Of a stretch of 9,085 nucleotides of DNA, positions 1 to 7,095 are shown one piece after another. Source of the stretch: Bacillota bacterium (GTDB lineage Bacteria > Bacillota > Sulfobacillia > RBS10-35 > JAJYVN01); NCBI GenBank assembly GCA_021791995.1, contig JAJYVN010000113.1:1-9085 (forward strand). Direction: 5' to 3'. The position numbers were made by a program, and so were the translations under genes. The notes below the pieces were generated by a model that worked only from the letters and a program-made list of their open reading frames with translations, had not been told where the DNA came from and ran no database searches. Each line of letters starts with the position of its first letter. The stretch's first letter is position 1.

Positions 1-1433
1 TCCATGACGCCCTGGATCAACTGCAGCAAAACGAGACGACTTACCTGCATCGTTCGACTGGTGAGGGTGGCCAGGCCGGTGACCGCTTCTGGTTCGACCT
101 CCGCCAGAGCCTGGACCGACTGATGCAGGCGCGGGCTCGGGACCTGCAACGCGAGGGTGACGAGCCAGTGCGGGAGATCGCCCGGCGACTGCGCGACCAG
201 GTGACCGAAGCGCAGCGGAACGGTGGCAAGCGCGTCTTCGCAGCCATCCACGTGGTCGCCGAGCACCGGGATGCCACCGAAGCTTCCCGACAAGTGCTGG
301 ATGAGGACGCCGCGCGGCTGGTCGTGCTGGGGCCGGCGTTCGGCTATCGGGAGGGCGGTGGGTCCCAGGCTGAAAGCGCCGCCCGAACCGTCCTCGCACA
401 GCGCGGCGACGAGCCGCGTCGCTACCAGAACCTCGTTCTCTTCCTCGCGCCGCACCAGACCGAAACCGAGAATCTCATCCGCCAAGCCGCCCGGTTCCTC
501 GCTTGGGCCTCGATCGAGCGAGACGCCAAGCAACTCAATCTCGACGCCTATCAGGTCGACGAAGCGCAGCGATCTCGGGCGGCGCAGGACAAGGCCCTCA
601 ATCAGGCCATCGATGGCGCGTATCGGAATCTAATCGTGCCCGCGCAAGGCGTTACGGAGGAGCCCGACGGGCCGAAGGCAGGAGACCTCCGAATAGATGC
701 CGTGCCGACCACCCCCGTAGAGGGCAACGTGATCCAGGGGGCTGCGCGGCGAACGGAAGGAGACGAGGCAGTCCGGCGGGCACTCGCGCCCGAGCTCCTA
801 GTCCCGGAGTTGGCGCGCTGGTTCTGGCGAGGGAGACGAGACGTTGAGTTGTCGCACCTTTGGGACTGCCTGGCCCGATACACGTATCTACCGCGTCTGC
901 GAGACGCGGATGTCCTTCGGGCAACCATCAACGCTGGCGTACAAACCGGTCTCTTCGCCTACGCGCAAGGTCGCAAGGAAGAGGGCCAATATGACGGCGT
1001 GTCCTTCCGCCAGACCATTGTATGGCCTGAGGCGCGCCTAAGCGGATGGCTTCTCAAGCCTCAGGCCCTTCCTGCGCCCGAGCCTGCCGGCGAGGAGGGG
1101 GCTCACGAGCCAAAACGGGAGCCCTGGGGCACGGGGGCTGGCGCGGGCCCTCGGCCGCCGCTGCCCGGTGGGGCTTCGGTACTACCACCCCCGCGAGAGG
1201 CAGTCGAGGTCGTCGTGTCCGGTTCTTGGGCAGGGAATGAGGTGCATCGACTCGGGCACCACGTCTCCCGGGCGCAAGACGAAGTCCTGACGGAGTTGTT
1301 CAGTGCCCTCGGTGCCTTCGCCCACGCGGAGCTGAGGGTGACCGTCACTGCGCCCGACGGCATCAAAGCCGACAATCTGAAGGTTGCCATCGAGAACGCG
1401 CGAGCGGTTGGCGTCACAATCGAGGTGCGCTAA
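1..1433 (+). CDS. DUF499-family anti-phage-associated ATPase, C-terminal part (5' end outside window)
   Basis: The frame is open from the left edge (first full codon at base 3) to TAA at 1431-1433, so about 476 C-terminal residues of a larger protein are visible. The ATG at 123 is internal. DUF499 (PF04465) features seen: an aromatic stretch near the start (DRFWFDL, about bases 90-110), a central block with RRYQNLVLFLAP followed by RFLAWASI and a DGAYRNLIVP stretch (about bases 415-650), and a later segment with ARYTYLPRLRDADVL and GLFAYAQG (about 870-970). A Pro/Gly/Glu-rich linker (about 1057-1200) precedes a conserved-looking C-terminus ending in DNLKVAIENARAVGVTIEV. DUF499 proteins are large AAA-type ATPases that recur beside DUF1156 DNA methylases and helicases in predicted restriction-like defence clusters; their biochemical role is unsettled. 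The ATPase motifs should lie upstream and cannot be checked here. The gene is 102 bp upstream of, and co-directional with, sir2-herA. Family assignment is firm; participation in defence is inferred. Confidence 0.88.
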   Translation, partial: HDALDQLQQNETTYLHRSTGEGGQAGDRFWFDLRQSLDRLMQARARDLQREGDEPVREIARRLRDQVTEAQRNGGKRVFAAIHVVAEHRDATEASRQVLDEDAARLVVLGPAFGYREGGGSQAESAARTVLAQRGDEPRRYQNLVLFLAPHQTETENLIRQAARFLAWASIERDAKQLNLDAYQVDEAQRSRAAQDKALNQAIDGAYRNLIVPAQGVTEEPDGPKAGDLRIDAVPTTPVEGNVIQGAARRTEGDEAVRRALAPELLVPELARWFWRGRRDVELSHLWDCLARYTYLPRLRDADVLRATINAGVQTGLFAYAQGRKEEGQYDGVSFRQTIVWPEARLSGWLLKPQALPAPEPAGEEGAHEPKREPWGTGAGAGPRPPLPGGASVLPPPREAVEVVVSGSWAGNEVHRLGHHVSRAQDEVLTELFSALGAFAHAELRVTVTAPDGIKADNLKVAIENARAVGVTIEVR

Positions 1434-1520
1434 CCGCGACCACATTGTCCGTCTGCTCGTCGCGGGTCCGTGGACTGAGGAATCTGGTTCTGTGCCCCAT
1501 GCTCGTCATGTTCGATGTCC

Positions 1521-1528
1521 AAGGGGGA
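1521..1528 (+). promoter_or_regulatory. Ribosome binding site deciding the SIR2 start (GTG 1536)
   Basis: AAGGGGGA lies 7 nt before GTG 1536-1538, an ideal Shine-Dalgarno spacing. The in-frame ATG at 1515 has no purine-rich sequence at the right distance upstream, and the Shine-Dalgarno itself would fall inside that longer reading. The GTG start is therefore preferred; it removes only seven residues, well before the NAD-binding motif. Confidence 0.65.
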
Positions 1529-1535
1529 CGCCACT

Positions 1536-2738
1536 GTGGATAACACCATGCAAACTGCCCAGCACGACCTTTGGCAGCACCTCACCTCGGACAGGCAGTC
1601 GTGGTTGCTCGGGGCGGGGATAAGCGCCAAGGCTGGCGTTCCGCTCATGCGTCCGCTCACAGACCTTGTGCAAAGCCTTATCTCTCAAGAGCAGGGCCCG
1701 GAAAGCGAGATCCTACGGCATATACGCGCGCAGCTTCCCCAAGACTCGCATATCGAGCATGTACTCAGTCAATTGGGCGACCTGATCGCGATTGCCGAAC
1801 GAACTACGTATGGACGCGTGCCGCTCGGCGGCGAACAGCCAGATGCAGACGCCGCGACCTTGCGCGAGCTACATGGTGCCATCCTAAACCGGATAGCGGT
1901 AAGTGTCCGGTACGGTTATCGCCCATCGCAGGGCTCTGTAGAAGCACGTGTCGGTTCGCGCGATGACCCACTCGTGCGGGTAGACGATCATCGTCGGTTT
2001 CTCCGAGCCCTCTTTTCCGCTCGAACGAAACCGGGCCGACAACCTCCGCCCACGATGTTCTTTACAACGAATTACGACACCCTCCTCGAAGATGCGCTGG
2101 CATTGGAGGCAATACCTTTTCGAGACGGCTTCGTCGGCGGAGCAGTCGGCTACTGGGCTCTGGGCACAACCTACGAAGATGCCGAACAGCATCCCGCAGT
2201 CCGTGCAACCCTCGTCAAGTTACATGGCTCCATCGACTGGTTCACGTCTGAGGACGGCACCGTCCTACGTTGTCGTGACACGACAACGTATAACCCTGAC
2301 GGGGCCCGTCTCCTTATTTACCCACAAGCCACCAAATACGCCGCCACCCAGAAGGACCCTTTTGCAACCCTGCTCCGCACATTTCGCACGAGGCTGGCCC
2401 TAAAACCGGACAACGTGCTCCTCATTTGCGGATATAGCTTCGGGGATGAGCATATCAACCTGGAAATCAGTGAGTGCATGAATCAGCCTGGCTCTAACAC
2501 TGTTGTTGTTGCCTTCTGCGCAGAGGCCGCGAGTGGCAGCGAACATAGCCTGCCTCCTTGCCTACACAACTGGTTGGACACACGCGAGTGGCGCCACCGT
2601 GTCTTCGTCGCGACGGATCATGGCCTGTACCATGGCGATACTCGCAATCTGTGTCCTAATGGAACCTCGTTCGACTGGTGGACGTTTCAAGGTTTGACTC
2701 GTTATCTGTCCGATGGACCCGTTCCGCACTTCTGCTGA
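1536..2738 (+). CDS. SIR2-family NADase-like defence protein (partner of HerA)
   Basis: A 400-residue protein with the SIR2_2-type fold seen in anti-phage sirtuins. Motifs, numbered from GTG 1536: the nucleotide-binding loop GAGIS (26-30, in WLLGAGISAKAGVP); TTNYD (177-181) with the likely catalytic Asn179; KLHGSIDWF (228-236) with the likely catalytic His230; and GYSFGDEH (299-306), typical of this family near the end of the Rossmann domain. No zinc-ribbon cysteines are evident, so it resembles NAD-hydrolysing defence SIR2 proteins rather than protein deacetylases. There is no signal peptide or membrane segment. The next gene, herA, begins 24 bp after its stop, so the two are almost certainly co-transcribed. 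In the established SIR2-HerA system both proteins form one large assembly that depletes NAD+ during phage infection, aborting growth; I infer the same role. An upstream ATG at 1515 is an alternative start. Its GC content is visibly lower than that of the transfer genes to the right. Confidence 0.92.
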   Translation: MDNTMQTAQHDLWQHLTSDRQSWLLGAGISAKAGVPLMRPLTDLVQSLISQEQGPESEILRHIRAQLPQDSHIEHVLSQLGDLIAIAERTTYGRVPLGGEQPDADAATLRELHGAILNRIAVSVRYGYRPSQGSVEARVGSRDDPLVRVDDHRRFLRALFSARTKPGRQPPPTMFFTTNYDTLLEDALALEAIPFRDGFVGGAVGYWALGTTYEDAEQHPAVRATLVKLHGSIDWFTSEDGTVLRCRDTTTYNPDGARLLIYPQATKYAATQKDPFATLLRTFRTRLALKPDNVLLICGYSFGDEHINLEISECMNQPGSNTVVVAFCAEAASGSEHSLPPCLHNWLDTREWRHRVFVATDHGLYHGDTRNLCPNGTSFDWWTFQGLTRYLSDGPVPHFC

Positions 2739-2748
2739 ATGGCTGGGC

Positions 2749-2755
2749 GAGGGGG
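2749..2755 (+). promoter_or_regulatory. Ribosome binding site deciding the HerA start (ATG 2763)
   Basis: GAGGGGG ends 7 nt before ATG 2763-2765. The earlier in-frame ATG at 2739 abuts the sir2 stop codon (TGA 2736-2738). It could only be used by termination-reinitiation and would add eight residues not resembling the HerA N-terminus. ATG 2763 is preferred. Confidence 0.6.
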
Positions 2756-2762
2756 TTTTACC

Positions 2763-4667
2763 ATGGCGACATTTGACGTGATTGAAGCCCTTCGTATCGG
2801 GTCAGTAGTGGAGGTCTCTGGTACAGCGATCCGAATCGAGCTAGACGGAGACATCACTGAACTCACTCGTACTCACGCGGGACACGTTTACCCCGTAGGT
2901 CAAATTGGAAGTGTGGTCAAGTTACACTTCGGTCGACGACTCCTCTTCGCCCACGTGCGTCTGCTTCGGATGCGATCTGAACTCCAGATCGAGGCCGGAA
3001 AGCCGGTGCCACCACCCGAGCGGGATCAGCGTCTAATGGAGGCCGACTTATTCGGAGAAGGCATGTGGTCGAGCCTCTCATCCACGCTGGCTTTCGAGAG
3101 AGGTATAGCCACCTACCCCCTCCCGCTGCAGGCCGTTTACATAATGACCGAAGAGGAGGTACACCAGCTTTACAGATCGGCGGAATCGACCCGCGTCGAT
3201 GGCGAAGACCCGATGATTCTATTAGGTACGTACGTTGGAGCCGCTGGCGCCCAGGTACGAGCGAATGTCGATCGGCTCTTCGGTCACCACTGCGCGGTCT
3301 TGGGGTCAACCGGGACCGGCAAGTCAGCAACCGTGTCTGCAATCATCCATGCAGCCCTTGATAAGCTGAATAGATCCGGTTCGCGCTGGCGGCCACGCAT
3401 AGTGGTGATTGACCCTCATGGCGAATATGCGAGAGCATTTGGTTCGCATGCCATAGTCTATAGAGCTTACGACACTATGGCTCAAGGCGAAGAAGGGTCT
3501 CGTGCAGGACTCGCGCTACCATACTGGCTGCTTTCCGGCGACGAGTTTCGCTCTCTTGTTATCGGCAAGACGGAGGAGGAAGCCACATCACAGAACAACA
3601 TTGTGTATAAGGCCCTGGCGCACGCGAGAATGGTAAGTGTGCAATTGATCGAACCGGCCCGCGATTGGAGTGACAACAAGAATCCCGATGCGCGACCAGA
3701 CGATCCGCGGCCGATTAGTTCGGACGCTGCTAACCAGGTTGCAGCGTTTGATCGCGACCGCCCGGTGCCATTCCAATTGGCCGAGTTCGAAGCCCACATC
3801 CGATTGGAGCAGGGAGTAGTTTGGAACGCCCAATCGAAGCAATGGAAGAACCTGTCCCCGTCCGAGTTCAAATCGCATCGGTCGATTCTGGACAAGCTCC
3901 ACGTGCTGCGCTCGGATCAGAGGCTTGGCTTTATGATGACCGAGCGCGCGGACAAGGATCCCGACCTGACCGAGATCATCGGGCAATTCGTCGGAAAGGT
4001 CGGTGGTGATCGGGACATTCGGGTGATTGACATATCTGGATTGCCGAACGAGGTGGCCGGCCCGCTGACCGCCGCGATCGCCAGGTTGTTGTTTCAGTAT
4101 AAGGTCTGGCAGACCCGCGCAGAGCGTGAACGCGATCCTGTCCTCTTGGTGTGCGAGGAGGCGCATCGATATGTACCGAACTACGGGCAAGCGGAATATG
4201 ACGCGGCCCAGCAGGCAGTGCGGCGCATCGCGAGGGAAGGGCGCAAGTACGGTGTGGGTCTGATGCTGGTGTCGCAGCGGCCTTCCGATGTTGAGAGTAC
4301 GGTGTTGTCGCAGTGTAGTTCTTGGATAGTGTTACGGTTGACGAACGGTACTGATCAGGAATGCGTGGGGAGGTTCCTTCCCGACGGCTTGTCGGGTCTG
4401 ACGAGGCTACTGCCGTCGTTGACCCGTCGGGAGGCCATTTTCGTAGGTGAGGCGGCAGCAATCCCCGCGCGGGTGCAGCTTCGGGAATTGGCCCAACAGC
4501 AGCTTCCGGACTCGAATGACATTCGCTTTGCCGAGGGATGGGCACAGGAGCCAGTGGGCAGCGAGGTCATTGCGCAAGCCGTCAAGCGGTGGCGACGTGA
4601 GCAGCACGTCTCCTCCACGGAGGGAGTCGCTCCGGCCGAGCCAGCGGTCACGGAGACTCTGGTGTAA
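2763..4667 (+). CDS. herA: HerA/FtsK-family hexameric ATPase (DUF87), partner of SIR2
   Basis: A 634-residue protein from ATG 2763. An N-terminal beta-rich segment (IGSVVEVSGTAIRIEL and following, about residues 11-75) fits a HAS-barrel. The ATPase core has Walker A GSTGTGKS (181-188), a post-Walker IVVIDPHGEY strand, and Walker B VLLVCEEAH (460-468) with Glu465-Glu466 in place of the usual Asp-Glu. It is followed by the IAREGRKYG helix, the VSQRPSDVESTVLSQCS sensor region, and LRLTNGTDQECV. The helical insert between Walker A and B is normal for HerA. HerA enzymes are DNA translocases acting with nucleases in end resection, or with SIR2 or DUF4297 effectors in anti-phage systems. The SIR2 gene immediately upstream and the absence of NurA or Mre11 point to the defence role. 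It is the last gene of the cassette; about 140 bp of apparently non-coding sequence separate it from the insertion sequence. ATG 2739 is a possible but less likely start. Confidence 0.92.
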   Translation: MATFDVIEALRIGSVVEVSGTAIRIELDGDITELTRTHAGHVYPVGQIGSVVKLHFGRRLLFAHVRLLRMRSELQIEAGKPVPPPERDQRLMEADLFGEGMWSSLSSTLAFERGIATYPLPLQAVYIMTEEEVHQLYRSAESTRVDGEDPMILLGTYVGAAGAQVRANVDRLFGHHCAVLGSTGTGKSATVSAIIHAALDKLNRSGSRWRPRIVVIDPHGEYARAFGSHAIVYRAYDTMAQGEEGSRAGLALPYWLLSGDEFRSLVIGKTEEEATSQNNIVYKALAHARMVSVQLIEPARDWSDNKNPDARPDDPRPISSDAANQVAAFDRDRPVPFQLAEFEAHIRLEQGVVWNAQSKQWKNLSPSEFKSHRSILDKLHVLRSDQRLGFMMTERADKDPDLTEIIGQFVGKVGGDRDIRVIDISGLPNEVAGPLTAAIARLLFQYKVWQTRAERERDPVLLVCEEAHRYVPNYGQAEYDAAQQAVRRIAREGRKYGVGLMLVSQRPSDVESTVLSQCSSWIVLRLTNGTDQECVGRFLPDGLSGLTRLLPSLTRREAIFVGEAAAIPARVQLRELAQQQLPDSNDIRFAEGWAQEPVGSEVIAQAVKRWRREQHVSSTEGVAPAEPAVTETLV

Positions 4668-4807
4668 ATACTGCCAGATACCACGACCGGGTGGGGGAGG
4701 GTACGGCCAGTTTGCCGAGTCCCTGACGTGGGCAGGGCGTGATGCCACCGAGCGGCTCTGCCGGTAGGTAGCCTTGCCGCGTTCCCAAAGGCGGGAATGT
4801 GCCTGAT
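4668..4807. other. Spacer between herA and the insertion sequence
   Basis: No convincing gene is seen. An imperfect 8-bp stem (4731-4738 with 4755-4762, one G-T wobble, 16-nt loop) could act as a weak transcription stop for the sir2-herA unit, but it lacks a T-tract. A short minus-strand open frame crosses this spacer into the end of herA; it has no recognisable motif. Confidence 0.4.
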
Positions 4808-4829
4808 CGGCCGGCTAAGGACTCGCGAC
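4808..4829. repeat. Left terminal inverted repeat of the insertion sequence
   Basis: The best core is GGCTAAGGACTCGCGAC (4813-4829). It matches the reverse complement of 7103-7119 at 14 of 17 positions, and 17 of 22 if extended outward to 4808 (outermost CGG shared). The outer limit is approximate. Confidence 0.7.
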
Positions 4830-4847
4830 CCATCAAAGGCGGACGGG

Positions 4848-4876
4848 TTGACACAAGCGGCAAGAGATTGTAGCGT
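4848..4876 (+). promoter_or_regulatory. Candidate sigma-70-type promoter for the transposase
   Basis: A perfect TTGACA -35 (4848-4853) is followed by a 17-nt spacer and TAGCGT (4871-4876), which keeps T1, A2 and T6 of the -10 consensus. It lies inside the left end of the element, 31 nt before the TTG start codon, as expected for an element-borne promoter. No experimental support. Confidence 0.5.
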
Positions 4877-4877
4877 A

Positions 4878-4897
4878 GCGTCGGGGTGAACCGACGC
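4878..4897 (+). promoter_or_regulatory. Perfect 7-bp hairpin in the transposase leader
   Basis: GCGTCGG (4878-4884) pairs perfectly with CCGACGC (4891-4897) across a 6-nt loop GGTGAA. It starts directly after the candidate -10 and ends 10 nt before the TTG start, which has no good Shine-Dalgarno. It could act as an operator or as an RNA structure limiting transposase translation, a common theme in insertion sequences; the function is inferred. Confidence 0.5.
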
Positions 4898-4907
4898 GGC
4901 ATCGCGG

Positions 4908-7094
4908 TTGGACCCGCCGTTCTGGATCGGGGACCGGTTGTTCAGTCCAGCGGATGTGGAGTTGATCCGTTGGACCGCCGAACGGTTCCCGACGCTGAGC
5001 CGGTGGGAACTGGCTCAGACCGTCTGTGAGAACCTACCGTGGACGGCCCCCAACGGGCAGTTGCGGATATACGCGTGTCTACCTTTGCTGGAACAATTCG
5101 AGTCGGCGGGGATGATCCGGCTTGCGCCCAAGCGTGCACGTGCGGCATCGCGGCAGGGGCGGCCGCGGGCGCAGGCGTTGGCCAACAAGGAGATTGTGGC
5201 CACGCTGAGCGAGTTGCAGCCGGTGCGGGTGGACCCGGTGCCGCCCGACGAGCGGGCCGTCTGGGACGCCACGATGGCGCAGGAGCATCCGCTGGGCTTC
5301 CAGCGGGCCTTCGGTGCTCATCAGCGCTACTGGATCCGAGGCGAATTCGCTGGTCAGCCGGTCGTCTTGGGAGCGCTGTTGTTCGCTGCGGCGGCGAAGG
5401 ACGTGGCGGTGCGGGATGCCTGGCTGGGCTGGACGCGACCGCAGCAGCAACGCTTCCGCCAACGGATTGTGGCCAACAGCCGCTTTCTGATACTTCCGGG
5501 TGTGCGGGTACCACATCTGGCCAGTCACTGTCTCGCGTTGGCCCTGCACCGTCTACCGCGTGACTGGCGCGAACGCTACGGGTACGAACCGGTCGTCGTC
5601 GAAACCTTCGTATCGCCCCCGTGGCGGGGCACCTGCTACCGCGCGGCGAACTGGGTCCACCTCGGCCAGAGCACAGGCCGCGGACGCCAGGATCGCAACT
5701 ACGCGGCGGGGGGCACGGTGCGGGAGGTCTTTGCCTACCCGCTGGTATCCAATTGGCGGGAGGCCCTGGTGGCTGACCCGTCTCCCGTCCCGGAGGCGGC
5801 CGTGACACGACCACCAACGACGCAACGCGCCCCCGATGAAAGAGGCGAGTCGGTGCTCACCGCCGAGCAGACCCTGAACGAGATGACCGAGGCGCGCATC
5901 AAGCAGCGGTACGAGATGGTGGCACCATTTTTGGACGAGAAGCAGCGCCGCTTGCTGGCGGGCGCGGAGGCCATCGCTTACGGCTCGGGGGGCCTGCGGC
6001 GCGTGGCCTCGCTGCTGGGCTTGGCCAAGGACACCGTTGGTCGCGGGATGCACGAACTGCGCCATCCCGAAACCGTCGAGACCGAGCGCGTCCGCAGCAG
6101 AGGGGGAGGGCGCAAAGCCACCATCGACACCGACCCGGAGTTGCTGGCAGACTTGGATCGCTTGATCTCTCCCACCACGCGCGGACACCCGGAATCCGCC
6201 CTCCGCTGGACCTGCAAGAGTACGCGCAAGTTGGCCGGGGAACTGAACGCGTTCAAAGAAGGCCGCTCGGTCAGTGAGCACTTGGTCCGAGACCTGCTGC
6301 ACCAACTGGGATATAGCCTACAGGCACCACGCAAGATGCGTGAAGGCACGCAACACCCAGACCGCAATGCTCAATTCGAGCACATCAACGCAACGATCGA
6401 GTTCTACCAGCAGCAACAACAACCGGTCATTTCGGTCGACACGAAGAAGCGAGAATTGGTCGGCGACTTCAAGAACGTCGGCCGAGAATGGCAGCCCGAA
6501 GGTCAGCCCGAAGTCGTCCGCACCCACGACTTCGTGATCCCGGAGTTGGGAAAGGTCAGCCCCTATGGCGTCTACGACCTCGCCCGCAACGAGGCCTGGG
6601 TCAACGTTGGCACCGATCACGACACCGCTGCCTTCGCCGTGGCCAGCATTCGCGGCTGGTGGCAGAGCATGGGACACTCGGCGTATCCCGAGGCCACCCA
6701 TCTCCTGATCACCGCCGACGGTGGTGGCAGCAATAGTGCACGTTCCCGCCTCTGGAAGGTGGAGTTGCAGCGCCTTGCCGACGAGACCGGCCTGAGCCTC
6801 GCCGTCTGCAACTTCCCTCCCGCAACGAGCAAATGGAACAAAATCGAACACCGGCTCTTCTCTCACATCACCCAGAATTGGCGTGGTCGCCCCTTGGAGA
6901 ATCACGAAGTCATCGTCAACCTCATTGGCACCACCACCACCGCCACTGGCCTCAAGGTCCACTGCCAACTCGATACCACCGATTATCCGACCGGCCTGTC
7001 CGTTTCCGACGCCGAATTGGCGGGTATCCAGATCGAAAGGTGCATCTTCCATGGAGAGTGGAACTACGTCATCCGCCCCCATCCGTCGTCCTGA
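4908..7094 (+). CDS. DUF4338 (DruA-like) domain fused to ISAzo13-family DDE transposase
   Basis: A 728-residue protein read from TTG 4908, the only start upstream of the conserved N-terminus (in-frame stop TGA at 4887). Residues about 1-85 carry the DUF4338 N-terminal module (FSPADVELIRWTAE, LSRWELAQTVCENLPW, NGQLRIYACLPLLEQFE). Residues about 105-290 are the DUF4338 core: HPLGFQRAFGAHQRYWI, DAWLGW, NSRFLILPGVRVPHLASH, RYGYEPVVVETFV, GTCYRAANWVHLGQSTGRGRQDR, EVFAYPL. From about 326 a typical ISAzo13 transposase follows: PFLDEKQRRLL, a helix-turn-helix near 360-386, then the PF07592-type catalytic domain with Asp511 (VDTKK), Asp604 (TADGGG) and Glu647 (WNKIEHRLF). Residues 1-325 are thus an extra domain on an otherwise complete transposase. 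DUF4338 defines DruA of the Druantia defence system, whose biochemical role is unknown. Here it may help recognise ends or target DNA. No frameshift or missing catalytic residue is seen. Confidence 0.9.
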   Translation: MDPPFWIGDRLFSPADVELIRWTAERFPTLSRWELAQTVCENLPWTAPNGQLRIYACLPLLEQFESAGMIRLAPKRARAASRQGRPRAQALANKEIVATLSELQPVRVDPVPPDERAVWDATMAQEHPLGFQRAFGAHQRYWIRGEFAGQPVVLGALLFAAAAKDVAVRDAWLGWTRPQQQRFRQRIVANSRFLILPGVRVPHLASHCLALALHRLPRDWRERYGYEPVVVETFVSPPWRGTCYRAANWVHLGQSTGRGRQDRNYAAGGTVREVFAYPLVSNWREALVADPSPVPEAAVTRPPTTQRAPDERGESVLTAEQTLNEMTEARIKQRYEMVAPFLDEKQRRLLAGAEAIAYGSGGLRRVASLLGLAKDTVGRGMHELRHPETVETERVRSRGGGRKATIDTDPELLADLDRLISPTTRGHPESALRWTCKSTRKLAGELNAFKEGRSVSEHLVRDLLHQLGYSLQAPRKMREGTQHPDRNAQFEHINATIEFYQQQQQPVISVDTKKRELVGDFKNVGREWQPEGQPEVVRTHDFVIPELGKVSPYGVYDLARNEAWVNVGTDHDTAAFAVASIRGWWQSMGHSAYPEATHLLITADGGGSNSARSRLWKVELQRLADETGLSLAVCNFPPATSKWNKIEHRLFSHITQNWRGRPLENHEVIVNLIGTTTTATGLKVHCQLDTTDYPTGLSVSDAELAGIQIERCIFHGEWNYVIRPHPSS

Positions 7095-7095
7095 C

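Noticed and set aside
1515..1535. ATG 1515 as the SIR2 start
   Set aside because: The strong Shine-Dalgarno at 1521-1528 would lie within the coding sequence and is correctly spaced for GTG 1536 instead.
1434..1535. Dedicated promoter for sir2-herA
   Set aside because: No pair of hexamers with acceptable spacing could be found by eye in this 102-bp gap, so read-through from the DUF499 gene is equally possible.
4731..4762. Rho-independent terminator after herA
   Set aside because: The stem has a wobble pair, a 16-nt loop and no T-tract, so it is too weak to call as a terminator.
4648..4807. Minus-strand open frame left of the IS as the missing remainder of the gene cut off behind virB4
   Set aside because: It runs into the end of herA, shows no motif or domain, and there is no target duplication linking the two flanks. 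Nothing supports continuity.
4908..5900. A functional Druantia defence system
   Set aside because: Only the DUF4338 domain is present. It is fused to a transposase inside an IS, and no Druantia partner such as the large DruE helicase is in the window.
5553..7082. Two long minus-strand open frames (5553-6305 and 6318-7082) antisense to the transposase
   Set aside because: They mirror a well-supported transposase in GC-rich DNA. Their translations contain no recognisable motif, and all conserved domains are on the + strand.
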